The notes beneath the pieces are model-generated. The model ran no database searches and was not told where the DNA came from. It saw only the letters and a program-made list of their open reading frames with translations. Of a stretch of 64,000 bases of DNA, positions 10,500-21,653 are shown piece after piece (position 1 is the first letter of the stretch; each line of letters starts with the position of its first letter). Made by a program: the position numbers and the translations under genes. This DNA is from Hyphodiscus hymeniophilus (lineage: Eukaryota; Ascomycota; Leotiomycetes; Helotiales; Hyphodiscaceae), in contig VNKQ01000006.1 in the NCBI GenBank assembly GCA_016508695.1, positions 806,001 to 870,000 on the forward strand. Reading direction: 5' to 3'.

Positions 10500-11183
10500 C
10501 TAAGCAGTCGCTACGCCATGCTGAGGCGGCAGAACTCGATTTCCGAGTCCATCAATATCCCTAGGCTCGTAATCCAAAGTCTGGAAACCAAATCGCGCAA
10601 CCTCAATTCCATAATTCTCAATCACCCAATGCGCCATCATGTCCATCCCGGCACAAGCTCCTGCCGCTGTCCAGAACTGTCCATCCACCACCCACTGCTT
10701 CTCCTGCCAATTCACGTCGGGGCTTGTCTGATATGCAATTGGCAGCGCCCCATGATTGGTGGTGGCGTTCTTCCCATTCAGTACGCCCGAAAGCGAGATA
10801 GCCCATCCGCCAGTGCAAGTTGTGAAGATTCCTTTCCCGGCCTTCACGTGGGCTTGGAGGAATTCGGCAAAATGATCGGAGAGGCGGTATGCAAAAGGAT
10901 CGGGTCCTCCAATGAGTAAATAGTCAAGCGGTGGACAGTCATCGCAGGTTGTCGATGGGACTGCCTTGAAGCCGGCTGTAAGGGGGACTGGCTCCATGGT
11001 TTCGCTAATATGATGGAATTGGATATCAATGGCTTTCTCGGTCATGCCTGCAGTCCCCGCAACCCCGCCAGCCTCGTAGGGTCCTATCAAAGTCTTTGAA
11101 CAGGCCGAGAGGATGTCGAGAGGACCAGCCACATCAATAGTTTGGTATGGTACCATCAAGATACCGAACTGAAGTGGGGCCAT
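10500..11183 (-). CDS. DJ-1/PfpI (ThiJ) superfamily protein
   Basis: This is a single-exon protein of 227 residues. DJ-1/PfpI proteins are class I glutamine-amidotransferase-like folds that include glyoxalases, isonitrile hydratase-like enzymes, chaperones and regulators. The start matches the family (FGILMVPYQTIDVAGPLDIL). The nucleophile elbow is visible as GIFTTCTGGWAISLSG near residue 125, with the expected Cys, followed by TNHGALP and a CAGMDMMAHWVIENYG helix that completes the domain. The ATG at 11183 is preferred because a TATA-like element lies at 11284-11277, too close to the upstream ATG at 11267 to serve a transcript starting there. The 28 extra residues from 11267 also lack family similarity. 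Substrate and role are unknown. Confidence 0.82.
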   Translation of the reverse strand: MAPLQFGILMVPYQTIDVAGPLDILSACSKTLIGPYEAGGVAGTAGMTEKAIDIQFHHISETMEPVPLTAGFKAVPSTTCDDCPPLDYLLIGGPDPFAYRLSDHFAEFLQAHVKAGKGIFTTCTGGWAISLSGVLNGKNATTNHGALPIAYQTSPDVNWQEKQWVVDGQFWTAAGACAGMDMMAHWVIENYGIEVARFGFQTLDYEPRDIDGLGNRVLPPQHGVATA

Positions 11184-11184
11184 G

Positions 11185-11753
11185 CTGAAGCGATATTTTT
11201 GAGTTCCGGTTTGAATTTGGTAGAGGACAACAATTGAAGCCTCTTTTACCAGTTCGAAAGTAGCCATGGACCACCTCTTATATAACTATAGACGTCAGCT
11301 GGCTGGACTGCGGGACAACACCTACTACCCCTGGCGCAATGCGCAAGTTTTCGCGGATGTAGTCGGATATCCGCGAAGCGAGAAGGGGGATAGAGGTCGG
11401 CTTGTGGACATCCGAGAACACTTCACATCCGTCTTTCAAGCTGTTACGCGTCCCCATGAAATGCATGCTCGAATAGAATTCGATCATTTAGTAGGCCGCC
11501 AGGAAGCGATGAAGCTCACCGCGCTTTCAGAAGAAATGTGGAGTAGGAGAAGAATGCTGGCTTTGGAGACAACGCAAAAACCAACGCTATATTCAAAATT
11601 CTTCAATATTTCAATCCTAAAGACAATGCTCATAAACCTTTTGGTTCACATTTTCGTCTGCCACTGTGCTGATCGAGGATATGATATATCTTGCCTTCCT
11701 ACGTTCTTAATGAATGGCTTTCTCTTCGTCCCTTTGAAAGCCGGGAGACCTAA
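11185..11753. other. Intergenic region upstream of the DJ-1-like gene
   Basis: Apart from the TATA-like element nothing is supported. A 198-codon plus-strand frame starting at 11266 covers this stretch and runs antisense through the small membrane-protein gene. It lacks family features and is treated as chance. Confidence 0.45.
11277..11284 (-). promoter_or_regulatory. TATA-like element of the DJ-1-like gene
   Basis: The minus strand reads TATATAAG, about 95 bases upstream of the preferred ATG at 11183. That spacing leaves room for a start site about 30 bases downstream and a short leader. It argues against initiation at 11267. There is no experimental support. Confidence 0.45.
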
Positions 11754-12098
11754 TCAATCCCTCTTTGCAGCCAGCCAAAAGCCAATGCCCACGAATACAA
11801 GTACTAGCACCCCAACAGCATATCCGCACACCGTCACCATGGCCAGCGATGCTTTGCGATGAGAGCTCAGGGGCTTAGGTCCATAGAGACGTTCGACGTC
11901 GCATAAATATGTGCCGCAGTTTGCGGGGCAACAGTTGAAACCTGTCTTGGTGTTACTGTCAGATGGAGCAGGAGCTTTGTCTTGTGGCGATGGACTCATC
12001 AGGGCCTCTCCCTTGGGCTGGAAATCTTCAATTGGGGCTTTTGGTGTGTTCAAGTGCATTTTCGGAGCTGTTGGGGGGACATCTTTTTGGGACGGCAT
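11754..12098 (-). CDS. Small single-pass membrane protein of unknown function
   Basis: This is a single-exon frame of 114 residues. The first 50 residues are rich in Pro, Lys and Ser (MPSQKDVPPTAPK onward). A Cys-containing patch (FNCCPANCGTYLCD) follows. A hydrophobic helix near residues 86-110 (VTVCGYAVGVLVLVFVGIGFW) comes next, and the protein ends in a short basic tail (LAAKRD). The layout suggests a tail-anchored or type I/III small membrane protein with its N-terminus free. I do not recognise a family. Compact size, a good hydrophobic segment and a Cys-rich juxtamembrane patch make it more credible than neighbouring chance frames. Expression evidence would be needed to confirm it. Confidence 0.45.
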   Translation of the reverse strand: MPSQKDVPPTAPKMHLNTPKAPIEDFQPKGEALMSPSPQDKAPAPSDSNTKTGFNCCPANCGTYLCDVERLYGPKPLSSHRKASLAMVTVCGYAVGVLVLVFVGIGFWLAAKRD

Positions 12099-12653
12099 GG
12101 TGTGATGATGTGATGCGACGACGATGAGGAATTGCTTCGTTGCTGTCAGCAGCTAATCTTGTAGGAGTTATAAATAAGAGCTTACTCTTGAGATTCTTAA
12201 GTTCCGGGATTCTAAGGAAACAGAGAAGTCGATGCCGGAACGGAAATTGTGTAATTGTTGATGCCGCGTATTCCCCAGAAAGAATTGAATTGCAGTTTCA
12301 AATGGATAGCTGGCTCTTCTGGACATGACTCATACGATGGAATGCGCAAGAGTGAATCGATCCTAGAAATGGCGTAAACACTTAAAGATGCCTAATATTG
12401 AATAATGCTGAGTTATTTGAGCGAATTCGTCCCAAGCCAGCACTAGCGTAACCAGAGGACTTGTCAACGGGTTTGATTACAAGGACGCCAGATGGAGTGA
12501 GGCAGTCTTATTTCCAGATTCTCTACCTACTGACACTCTTCGTGTCTACCCCACGAAAGGGGTTGCCGGGAACCAATTTCATTTCGTCTGTTTAACTAGG
12601 TATCGTCCACGTCTCGTAGGTTCTATACACAAACCAATCATGTTCCTATCTGC
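12099..12653. other. Intergenic region
   Basis: It lies between the small membrane-protein gene and the stop of the lipase gene. No coding signal is recognised. The first part should contain the promoter of the membrane-protein gene. Confidence 0.5.
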
Positions 12654-15600
12654 CTATTCATCAATGCTCAACTGGCTCAGACCATCTCCCATCCCCGCCG
12701 CCTCGCCAGCAGTCACTTTCGCAGCAGCAGCATCGCTCTCTAGTATCTTATCATCCGCACCGTCATGCCTTTTCCCCAAGAACTTGTCAATGTCCGCTTT
12801 ATCCGTGCCCTTTGGGCTCGTAGCCCCTTTACCAGCTATAGCCTCCGTCCAATTCCATCCCGCTTTCTTACCCTCCGCCGAATTTCTCTTTCCTTGCGTT
12901 GCATCTTCCTCCTCGCTATCAACCTCACTATCCGCCCAGTCCCTCTCACTCCAGGCTTCTGATTCGTATGACAGGTTGCGGACATTCATACCGCGACCAG
13001 CTAATGCCAGGCCCAAGCTGCCCGGTTTTGAAGCTGAACTAAGAGCTGGGACGGAGTCTTTAGCTTCGCGACTCTCGGAATCTGTTCGACCAGCGTCACC
13101 AAGCATATTGACTGGCCCATCTCCCTTGTCCTTCATCTCACTACCGTCAGCATCAGGTGCTTCGTCAGTAGACTTCGCTCTCTCTTCACTTCCTTCATCC
13201 TCGTCTCTCGTAGTTGCGACAGCAGCATCACTGAAATGGGTGTCACAGAGATGCTTGACGACAGGCCATCCATAGGCGTTGGCGAACATACGGCGAACGA
13301 TCATGTTGTTATGCGCATCTGGCTCGAGTCTCACCAGCACTTTACGCCAGGAGAGATCGCGATGGTATGCACGTGCAATCTTCTCTTCGACTTTCATCGC
13401 AGAACCATCAACGACATCACGGGGATCTTTATCGGGGTTTGTGTGTTTTGTGTCGTCGTAGTCGCGAGAAGATAGGCTACTTTCTGCATGCTTCACTGAC
13501 GGAGGAGACATGGTGTCTTTGCTTCCTTGCGAAGAACGGCGACGGAGTAGAGAGCTTGTGGCACGTTTCTTCAGAGGTGGAGGTGGGATATCTTCGGGAT
13601 GGTAAACTCGATCGTGAAAGATGGTCCGAGGTCTTGATGCGGGGTCGACGAGGAATTGCACAGATGGCAAGGGAGGTTTCAAAAGGTCTCCTGCGGATTC
13701 GAAAAATGTAGTTTTGGGAGGCGCGGACATTCGATCGAAGTCTTCACGCTCGGAATCTCCCGTTGTCACCTTGCTGCGTCCTCTAGCGGGCGTCGGCTCT
13801 TGCTTTGATATTGAGGGAATGGAAGTGTTGCTGCCAAAGTGGATTGTTTGACTGCGTTTGTAGATCTTGGTATGCTTTGGATGGTCATTGTGCGGTTTGG
13901 GTGTTGGGTTGGGCTTGAAGAAATTGACAAGGCTTGCAAATGGACTGCTGCCATCTGCAGAGGCTGACGTCGAAACTGAGGTTGGGGCGTCGCTGCCAGA
14001 GGAAGGTAAATCAGCAGACCGACGATGGCCATTCTTAAGACTCCTCATGCTCCGGGTATCATCATTATCTGTGGCATCAGGCGGAGGCTGGGGGACATCT
14101 TCTCCGTGACCTTGTCTTGTTGGGGTGTTATTCCCTGTCTCTTCAGCATCACTCGATCCAGTATCCGATAAAGTCTGTCTCATTGGCGAGCTTGAATTCT
14201 GGCCTGTGACTTCAGCCCAGCCCCAACCAGCAATTGTGCCAACAAGACCATTTTCTCTTCTCGCCTTTTCTACACGCCCCAGGCCAGACCAGTCTAAGAA
14301 GAGCAGGCAACTCGTCCGCAGTGGTACAATGCCATCATTGACGACATTGGAATAGACTGTCCGATTTCTGAACCTTTTTAGCACCGCATGGGCAGGCCCG
14401 GTAGGCAGAATCCGTAAGAGAGGCTTTGATTCCGGAGCAACATTGCCTTCAAGTTTCTTAGAGGCACTCTCGCCTATTCCGCCTACTATCGCACCCCATC
14501 CACTTCGAGCAATAGTAGGAGCCCTCCAAGTTAACCCGAGATCCTTGCCAGTCCGTCCAACGAGGCCAAAATCGAGAGCGAATTTTACGTACAGCGGATT
14601 CTCATTACTTAAACCTAGGAACGGTGAAGCCAGAGCAATGAAGTTGATAGGTTGTATGATATCGAAAAATTCGGGAGAGTGTTTCTGTATATATGCCACC
14701 GCATAGGTTTGGATGAGACCACCCAAAGAGTGAGCAATGAAGCTGATGCTTGTAATTTTGTAGGGTAACTTTTTGCCTTGGTAAGTTGCTTTTTCTATAC
14801 CACTTTTGTGGCGGGCCTGGGTTCCATCATCGTTGGTCCGCGAAAGCTCTGGTTTCAACGCATGTGTGAGAGCTTCACCAGCAGACTTTTTCGTAACAGG
14901 CTTGAAAGGTTGATCCGGGTATGTCATAGCCAAAACATATTTGGCAAGCCGTTTTCCAAGATATTTAATACCCCTTTCTGTGCGCACAGCATTGCCGGAG
15001 AAGCCTCTGACAATTATTTCTTCCTCATCGTCATCCACATCTGTATCATCCTCTAACTGTTCGGCTGGGGGCTTGATACTACCGTCCTCTCCTTTTCGCT
15101 CGTTGTCATTGTGCTGTTCCCGACTTTTGCCCAAAACCGACGCATCTTTTGACTCCTTATGCCTCTTCGCCCTTCGTGCCTTGGCGTCTTTCTTTGCTTG
15201 CTCAGCCGTCGCATCTATACTCTCCTTTAAAAATAGCATATCCGCTCCAAGATTACTGTGTAGCCCATGCGTAAGAACCACCAGATGTATTTTCTTCTGC
15301 CTCTTCGGTCTATGGCCATCATCCATGTCTTCCTTCGGCTTCGTAACACTCTCCATAGCCTCATCCTTATTGTCAATCTCCGGCCTCTCCTTTTCCGCAT
15401 CATCCCATTCCGGCATCCTCGGCGTGTTCCATAAGCTCGCCGTATCGTCAACCGTCAACTTGATGGCCTTCGAGAAGATCCCCCTGGGTTGCGCACCATG
15501 ATGTCCATCCTTCGCTCCCCGACTTTGCTGATGGTCACTAACCTGCCCCGGCACAGGCGCAGTCGTCGCACCCCCCAGCGGATTCGCAAACCCTAGATTT

Positions 15601-16076
15601 AGACTCTTCTCATCCCTGCCCAGCAGGACCTCGAAATTGACCGAGGCAGAGTTCGAGAATATAACCTGGCTCGAGACCTCTATGATCCAACTGACACTCT
15701 TGGCCTCCTCCTCTCGTCCCGGGCGTTGTCCATGTCTATCCGCAGACCCCGCAGACGCTCGTACTTCTTCGGGGACCACGAGTGCAGTGGAAAAGGAACC
15801 GCCGGCTTTCAAATTGGGCTCGAATTCCGGTACACCGTCACGCCGCGGGTTCTCGAACTTCCTGTTCGGGTTGAAGGTAGCTGGATAGGCGGCTGCGTAG
15901 ATTGTGTAGGGGCCGTGGACGAAGGCTGCGCGGAGGGCGATTGCTGTGGTATTCTTGATCTTGAGATGGAGCGTTGAGGGAGAGGGAAGGATGCGATCGT
16001 TCGCTGGTGTATACGTTACTGTGTAGCGGACTACCTCGCCGATTTTGACACTGCCGGCTTGGTGCAGGAGTAACAT
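12654..16076 (-). CDS. ROG1-type lipase/serine esterase (DUF676 family), large fungal form
   Basis: This is a single-exon protein of about 1140 residues. DUF676/ROG1 proteins are alpha/beta hydrolases acting on acylglycerols or other lipids. An N-terminal beta-rich region (VGEVVRYTVTYTP-like, residues 1-180) precedes the hydrolase. The hydrolase shows LVVLTHGLHSN near 267 (oxyanion strand), the nucleophile Ser in FIAHSLGG near 447, and NDGIVPLRTSCLLFLDW near 577, which carries the likely acid. A His in KHLCDTHFSD near 940 is a candidate for the triad. Low-complexity, charged and Ser-rich insertions separate these blocks (about 280-360, 640-860 and the last 200 residues), making the protein far longer than yeast ROG1. 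The ATG at 16076 begins the conserved N-terminal domain; an in-frame ATG at 16292 would add 72 residues with no domain features. Probably cytosolic or lipid-droplet associated. Confidence 0.85.
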   Translation of the reverse strand: MLLLHQAGSVKIGEVVRYTVTYTPANDRILPSPSTLHLKIKNTTAIALRAAFVHGPYTIYAAAYPATFNPNRKFENPRRDGVPEFEPNLKAGGSFSTALVVPEEVRASAGSADRHGQRPGREEEAKSVSWIIEVSSQVIFSNSASVNFEVLLGRDEKSLNLGFANPLGGATTAPVPGQVSDHQQSRGAKDGHHGAQPRGIFSKAIKLTVDDTASLWNTPRMPEWDDAEKERPEIDNKDEAMESVTKPKEDMDDGHRPKRQKKIHLVVLTHGLHSNLGADMLFLKESIDATAEQAKKDAKARRAKRHKESKDASVLGKSREQHNDNERKGEDGSIKPPAEQLEDDTDVDDDEEEIIVRGFSGNAVRTERGIKYLGKRLAKYVLAMTYPDQPFKPVTKKSAGEALTHALKPELSRTNDDGTQARHKSGIEKATYQGKKLPYKITSISFIAHSLGGLIQTYAVAYIQKHSPEFFDIIQPINFIALASPFLGLSNENPLYVKFALDFGLVGRTGKDLGLTWRAPTIARSGWGAIVGGIGESASKKLEGNVAPESKPLLRILPTGPAHAVLKRFRNRTVYSNVVNDGIVPLRTSCLLFLDWSGLGRVEKARRENGLVGTIAGWGWAEVTGQNSSSPMRQTLSDTGSSDAEETGNNTPTRQGHGEDVPQPPPDATDNDDTRSMRSLKNGHRRSADLPSSGSDAPTSVSTSASADGSSPFASLVNFFKPNPTPKPHNDHPKHTKIYKRSQTIHFGSNTSIPSISKQEPTPARGRSKVTTGDSEREDFDRMSAPPKTTFFESAGDLLKPPLPSVQFLVDPASRPRTIFHDRVYHPEDIPPPPLKKRATSSLLRRRSSQGSKDTMSPPSVKHAESSLSSRDYDDTKHTNPDKDPRDVVDGSAMKVEEKIARAYHRDLSWRKVLVRLEPDAHNNMIVRRMFANAYGWPVVKHLCDTHFSDAAVATTRDEDEGSEERAKSTDEAPDADGSEMKDKGDGPVNMLGDAGRTDSESREAKDSVPALSSASKPGSLGLALAGRGMNVRNLSYESEAWSERDWADSEVDSEEEDATQGKRNSAEGKKAGWNWTEAIAGKGATSPKGTDKADIDKFLGKRHDGADDKILESDAAAAKVTAGEAAGMGDGLSQLSIDE

Positions 16077-16692
16077 CTTGTTGGTTTGTTTTTGGCTCTG
16101 GGAGGAACGGTGACAGGTGGAATAGACTCGTTTGTCGATCAGGCCATGTCGGTAGAAATATGAGGACAAAGGCGTCCACGGATCGTGATTACAGATACTA
16201 AAGGGAATTTCGAGTTGGCTTGGTGGATAAAAGAAAGTCAGCACGCGGTCATACAGGCGATCTTGGGACTGCCCGCTCTGCCCGATGTCCAAATGACGAT
16301 GCTGTGGCTGTGCGCTTCTTGATAATGTTGCGGCGTTCGAAGACTAGTAAATGGAGCTTTAGAGCCAGTAAGTCGATTTAATAAATATTCGTGAAAACCT
16401 GTGATCATTGATCATAAAGGCGTCAGTATTCATTAAATATTGTAGTTTACAAAATAGTATCACATGGCTGGCCTACGGCTGATATAATATCAAAGAGCCG
16501 TCCCTCGATCTGGTACCCGAAAGTGGACTAAAGTGAACCATCTCTCGAATCCCTTCCTCGAACCTACCCAAGTCCTTATGGAATTCACTGGTATATACGC
16601 CATCGATAGCTCCTCTGTATGGAATTTGTTCTGTTCAATACTTCACGAGAACATTCGTATAATTGTCTTTCGAGAACCTATTCTCATATTTC
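16077..16692. other. Intergenic region
   Basis: It is AT-rich around 16380-16480 and likely contains the lipase promoter and the 3' region of the RBR ligase gene. No coding frame is supported. Confidence 0.5.
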
Positions 16693-19044
16693 TCACATTG
16701 AGAGAACGCCTTCAGCGGGTGTCACACCTGGTTCAACATGGGTTCGCCAGGCATCGACTCTGTTTCCTCCTCTTCGAACACCTCCAAGTCCAGCGAGAAC
16801 TGATGGCCTAGGTGTCGGTAATTCCTGTGCTGAAGCAGTTCTTTGATGTCCGCGTCCAAGGGGAGCATGCACGGCCGCTTCGGCTGCATAATCTGTTCGC
16901 ATCCTCCTCGGCACCACCCTCTCAGAAGCTCGTGTGGTTGGTGCCGCATTGTAGGCTTGCTCTCTCGCCGTATGTCTTCGCAACAGTGGAGGAGATGGCG
17001 GCCTCGCGGCTTGAGGAGCAGGATATCGGTCATTCATCCTTCGTAGTCCCGCTCCTGATGGAGGGGCTCCTCTCGCTGCTGCAACACCCATCACGTAATT
17101 CGCAGCAGCGGTAGCTTCTCCATAAGCACCAGTCAATATATTATGAGCAGCCCGTATGTAGTCTTGGTTCATGAAATGTCCGGCCCCGTTTCCGATGCCA
17201 TGAATATCGCCTATTCCACCTTGGTAATCATTTTCGCCATCGTCTATTGCAACTCTCTGCAGCCGGCGAGCTAACTCCTCGTCAGCTCTTTCTTGACGTC
17301 TACGTTGATCCATCTCATCGCCATAATTGTTTGGCCGTGGACGTCGAAGACGATTTGGGCGTTCCGGCTCCGCAGGCATTGGAATTTGCATGTTATTGAG
17401 CCGATCTGCCTCAACGGCATCATAGTTGAACCATGGGCAATTGCACGACTTCCATTTGAGGCCGCATATCATGCAGAACTCTGCGGTGCAACGGCTTTGT
17501 AACGTTAGCCAACCCTCTCGATACGGACGAGGGACCTACCAGGTCATGTGGTTGCACCCTTCCTTCAGCTCGACCATGGTCCTACAATTGTAACATCGTT
17601 GCCAGCCCGCCTCTTTAGCTGCTTCGAGAAGTCTGTTCGTCTCCTCATCTTTCGGGCAATCCTTCGTGCCATGCCATTTTCCATTGCAAAGACAACAGAC
17701 CTTTGTCTTACACCGACTGCACTTCCCAAACTTCTTGCCATCTTCCTTATGGATGTTTCCAGGCTTGATCCATTCCCCACAGCGCCTGGCAGGACAGTAT
17801 ATTCGATTTTTGGTGGAATATTCCGCGAATTTCAAATTCCAGTTCTTCTTGAACTTATTGTCAAATAATCTTTCAACATGCTTGAGCGGTATGTGGTCCG
17901 CGGTACAGCACTTGGGTGGCATATGCTGAGGGTCAGTGACTGAGAGCTTGAAGATACGCTTCAAACATGAGTGGCACATGCGGTGACCACACTTTAACTT
18001 TGCTGACTTAGATCTCGGTATATCATCAGACAAACATGTCAGACATTCGACCCTGAGAGAAGGTTAGTCCAGCACAGATACGCGCAAAAGGAATCATACA
18101 ATTTTTCAGGCTCATGGTGATGTTGAGCAGCAGGTCCAAAGAAGCTGCCAAGGAAACTGGAGCGCCTGTTGGTTGAAGTTGTACCCGTTAATGAGGGATC
18201 GTATGGGGATTTCACTGTCAGGACGTGCGAAGTTGTGGTGTTGCTCCTTCGCAAACTCGGTCTTGCCTCCGACGGCAGGTCTCTGGTTGAAGCACTTCTA
18301 TTAATAGAGGAATTAGAATACAGAATAGCGAAAGTCAGTAATGACATACCTTGTCGGCAGGGGCGCAGGACCCTCTCCGACTATGGATTTGCGTCGTGTC
18401 GTGTGCACTCTACTCCTTCTGACCGACTCGTGAGGATGTCTTGGATGATCTCGAACCTCTTCATCTGACTTCACTCGTCTCTCTCTATGTCTCGAGGACT
18501 TTGACTCCTCACCTTCGATGTATATAACCCTAGTCTTCTTCTTCTTCGGCTTCTCCTTGGTCTTCTCTGCACGCTCTTCCTCTTCATTCTCTGAATCACT
18601 TGACTCTCCATTTCTTCCAAGCTTCCTCGTCTCTGATATGGTAGGGTGAGACGATTGCGATATGTCTGCAGGGGTCCCATAAACGTATGTGGGTGTCATT
18701 TCCTCTCGTGAGGTCGACTTTCGCTTTGTACGATGCTTCGTACTCACCGTACTGCGCCGCGAATCATGCTTCGTCCGATGACTCGATGCAGACTTCAGAC
18801 TTGCGAGCGTCGTATGAGATTCTGAGGTCATCTTCGGTGTAGCTACAGATCTGCGAGTCGATGTGGAACCCTCGAGCCTTTCTAGTCGGAGTCTGCGAAC
18901 CTCAGAAGCGTCGGGTTCCAATTCGATCTCTTCTTTGCCACTCGACTCGTAGATTTTCCCCTTGTCCAATTCGCTGTTGGATTTGCGCCGGCGCCTCGTC
19001 CTTCTCTCCTCGTGCGATGCCCCTTCTACTCTCTCTCTTGCCAT
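16693..19044 (-). CDS. RBR-type (RING-IBR-RING) E3 ubiquitin ligase
   Basis: The predicted protein has 735 residues in four exons: 19044-18350, 18297-18100, 18052-17540, 17494-16693. Introns are 52, 47 and 45 bases. RBR ligases accept ubiquitin on a RING2 Cys before transfer to substrate. RING1 starts near residue 300 (VECLTCLSDD, LKCGHRMCHSC, CC). The IBR follows (YCPARRCGEW, CSRCKTKVCCLC, WHGTKDC). RING2 runs from QRCYNC through EGCNHMTCRCTAEFCMICG, and the catalytic Cys in MTC is rebuilt exactly across the last intron (TG plus C). The first 290 residues are disordered, Arg/Ser/Lys-rich and highly charged. After RING2 come a short helical segment (DQRRRQERADEELARRLQRV) and a Pro/Arg-rich tail. 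This architecture is common in filamentous ascomycetes; the substrate is unknown. Confidence 0.88.
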
Positions 19045-20457
19045 CGAGCAGCTAGACCGACAGCCTCAGGAATTGGGCATTTGTACCAGAGTCCAATCCT
19101 CCAAATGTTGCAGATTCAGCGACGAACATGCGTTCATGTGGGATTCGTTGTGATTGTCCAGCGGCTGACAGAGGTGATTGGTACACGCTTCACCGACACT
19201 GCATTATGCAGCTACATGCAGATGGGGCGAACGGCGAGTACTGGAGCAGATATGCCAATGGCGAAGCTTCGATGAAGGAGCCCAACAGTGTTCATGGACG
19301 TTTGGGCGATGTTTGGGCAACCGAATGTGCGCCCGAGAATCTGGGGAAGAAACAATCATGAAGTCTCGAGAAACCAGGATTGGAAGTGCTTGCAGAAGAT
19401 ACAGGGGTACAAAAAGGGGCTGTCAGCGGCTAGAGCCGTGCCCGAAGATTCGCCTACCTACCTTCACCATCCACCTTACTCTCACCATCTACTCTCACCT
19501 CCATCAGTAATACTCTGGTCCTGTCAATTGAGGAGATAATAGAGATGGCTTTCCCACTTTACAGAAACCCCTGTTTAGGCTTTCCATCACTGCAAATACT
19601 TCATGTACACCCGATCTGCTGTTCTGAAGGGAAATGTGTAGTAGGATGTACGGATACGGATGTAGGTCAGAGTTCGCCATTGAAAACCATACAGCCAGTA
19701 GTAAAGGAACTTTGTCCGGTCGATTGCGAAGATGAGCTTTACACATTCGTAGACGTGCTGCTGGGAAGGGTTGAATGGATGCTTTGCTAGGAAGGTGAAG
19801 TTGATTTATGAAGCGCTCTTTTCCTTTCTACTCGTAGCTATATACCTACATAGGCCAAGTGTAAACTCTGCACCACTTCTACAGAAACACATATTGCGAT
19901 CAGCAAGCCAATATAGTCGCTGCTGCGACATATTTTATGCTACTGCCTCCCCTATACAAAAACCTCACAGCGCACGTGTTACTCTGAACTGAAAAGTGAA
20001 AGCCAGTAAAATCAGAAGACCAGCGAACCACCAAGATTTTGCTTCTGTATTGGTGAACGCTTACGTGGTGTTGTCGATACAGAATCACATGCTGCACTGA
20101 CATACGGAGAGTGGTAGAAGATCTTTCTTTCAAGTCCTCGAGTACACAAGCGTCTTTGAGAAACAAACACTTGTATAAAGCTTTGAATGCTCGCCGCATA
20201 TTGATATTTCTGTGCGACTTTCAAATCAAGGCTATTCAGTTCTTGAAAGACTTCATGGGTGTTCGGGAGTTGTAGAGATGACCTCAGCCCCTGCTCTTGA
20301 CAATTAGGGGGAGGTGCGACAGTTGCCCGAATCTCTCCGGAGCTGTGAAATTTGGGCTTCCTCCCAAGCAAAGGAAAAGACTTGAGAGACGTATCCTTTC
20401 GGATCTGTATAGTAATGCATGCATAGTCGTGCCATATTGTACAGTCTTCGTATCCAT
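19045..20457. other. Intergenic region, about 1.4 kb
   Basis: No supported gene. Open frames on both strands (the longest about 119 codons near 20012-20371 minus) have no domain, signal peptide or splice-consistent extension. The first part should contain the RBR ligase promoter. Confidence 0.5.
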
Positions 20458-21378
20458 CTAGATCGCACCCAGCTCCTTCAATTTAGCAATCATGCCATCC
20501 ACATCCTCGACTTTTCCACCGCCTTGTCTGGGTGGAGGTTCTGTAGGGTAGATTAGCATTTATCCACCACCCTCGAGAATCAAATACCACTCACCAATAA
20601 CTTTTAAGGTCTTCAAGCGTTTGCTTAAGTCCACACCCATATCTTCAACACTGACTTTTTCGATTTTCTTCTTTTTGGCTTTCATGATATTCGGCAAACT
20701 CGCATATCTTGGCTCATTCAACCGTAAATCTGTTGTGACAATCATCGGCAACTTCCCTTTCACAGTCTCTGTCCCACCATCAACCTCCTTCTCTACCACC
20801 ACATTGTCCCCCTCAAATGTGACCTTACTTGCCTGCGTGGCTTGTCCCCAGCCCAAGAGACCAGCCAGCATCTGGCCCGTCTGTCCTGAATCGTCATCAA
20901 TACTCTGCTTTCCCAGTACCACAAAGTTGCTCTTCTCCTTCTCCACAATAGCCTTCAATAGCTTGGCAATACCCAATGGCTCGATCTCTTCGCCATCCTT
21001 GACCTCAACATGTATGCCACGGTCTGCACCCATCGCCATTGCTGTTCGTAAGATGTCTTGTGATTTTGGAGGACCGCAGGTAAAGGCGAGAATGTCTTCG
21101 ACGCCGGCGGGGTGACGCTTCTTTTCGCGGATTCGAACGGATTCTTCGATTGATAGCTCATCGAAGGGGTTCATGCTGTGTTTTACGCCCGCCGTTTCGA
21201 CAGCCGTTTGGGCTTTGTTGACCCGGGGTTTGACCTGTGATTATCAGTATGGTTGGGGTAAGGGAGTGTCATGATGCAATTGATGCAGCTTGAGATATTG
21301 AATTAACAATTCAGGAGTGTTACGAACAGCATAGTCAATAACCCGCTTTACAGGGACGAGAATTCTTAACGCAGACAT
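20458..21378 (-). CDS. etfB: Electron transfer flavoprotein beta subunit
   Basis: The predicted protein has 257 residues in three exons: 21378-21328, 21234-20595, 20540-20458. With the alpha subunit it forms the mitochondrial matrix flavoprotein that carries electrons from acyl-CoA dehydrogenases to ETF-ubiquinone oxidoreductase. The first exon gives MSALRILVPVKRVIDYA, the typical family start, and joins across a 93-base intron to VKPRVNKAQTAVETAGVK. Further signatures are MNPFDELSIEESVRIREK, the AMP-binding GADRGIHV region, VVLGKQSIDDDSGQTGQMLAGLLGW and TTDLRLNEPRYASLPNIMKAKKK. The last intron (54 bases) restores a standard C-terminus (KVEDVDGMIAKLKELGAI). Length matches family members. It corresponds to yeast CIR1. 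Confidence 0.96.
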
Positions 21379-21653
21379 GATACTGTTGGATTGAAGCTTT
21401 GAGGAAGCTGTATCGAAAGTCTGGTGACGATGAACATTCGCCGATTCGGCTTGCTACGGGCCTCGGCAGAACAGTCACGTGTACCCCCCTCCTCTCTTTT
21501 GTTCCGAAGTTTTATTTCTTCTTCGTGGAGGTCCTCGAGGTCAATCTCATTTATAAATCGATGGGAGAACTTTATAACGCTATGATAACGTACCGCGGCA
21601 TGGTATCCTTAATTCCATCTAACTTAAGTGTCAATATTCTATGATCAACTCGA
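21379..21653. other. Short intergenic region
   Basis: It lies upstream of the ETF beta gene and downstream of the Pth11-like gene, and carries the ETF promoter. Nothing else is recognised. Confidence 0.5.

Noticed and set aside
11266..11862. 198-codon plus-strand open frame
   Set aside because: It starts opposite the DJ-1-like gene leader and runs antisense through the small membrane-protein gene. No domain, signal peptide or splice-linked extension is seen.
12640..13275. 211-codon plus-strand frame at the end of the lipase gene
   Set aside because: Ser-rich shadow of the Asp/Glu/Lys-rich lipase tail on the other strand.
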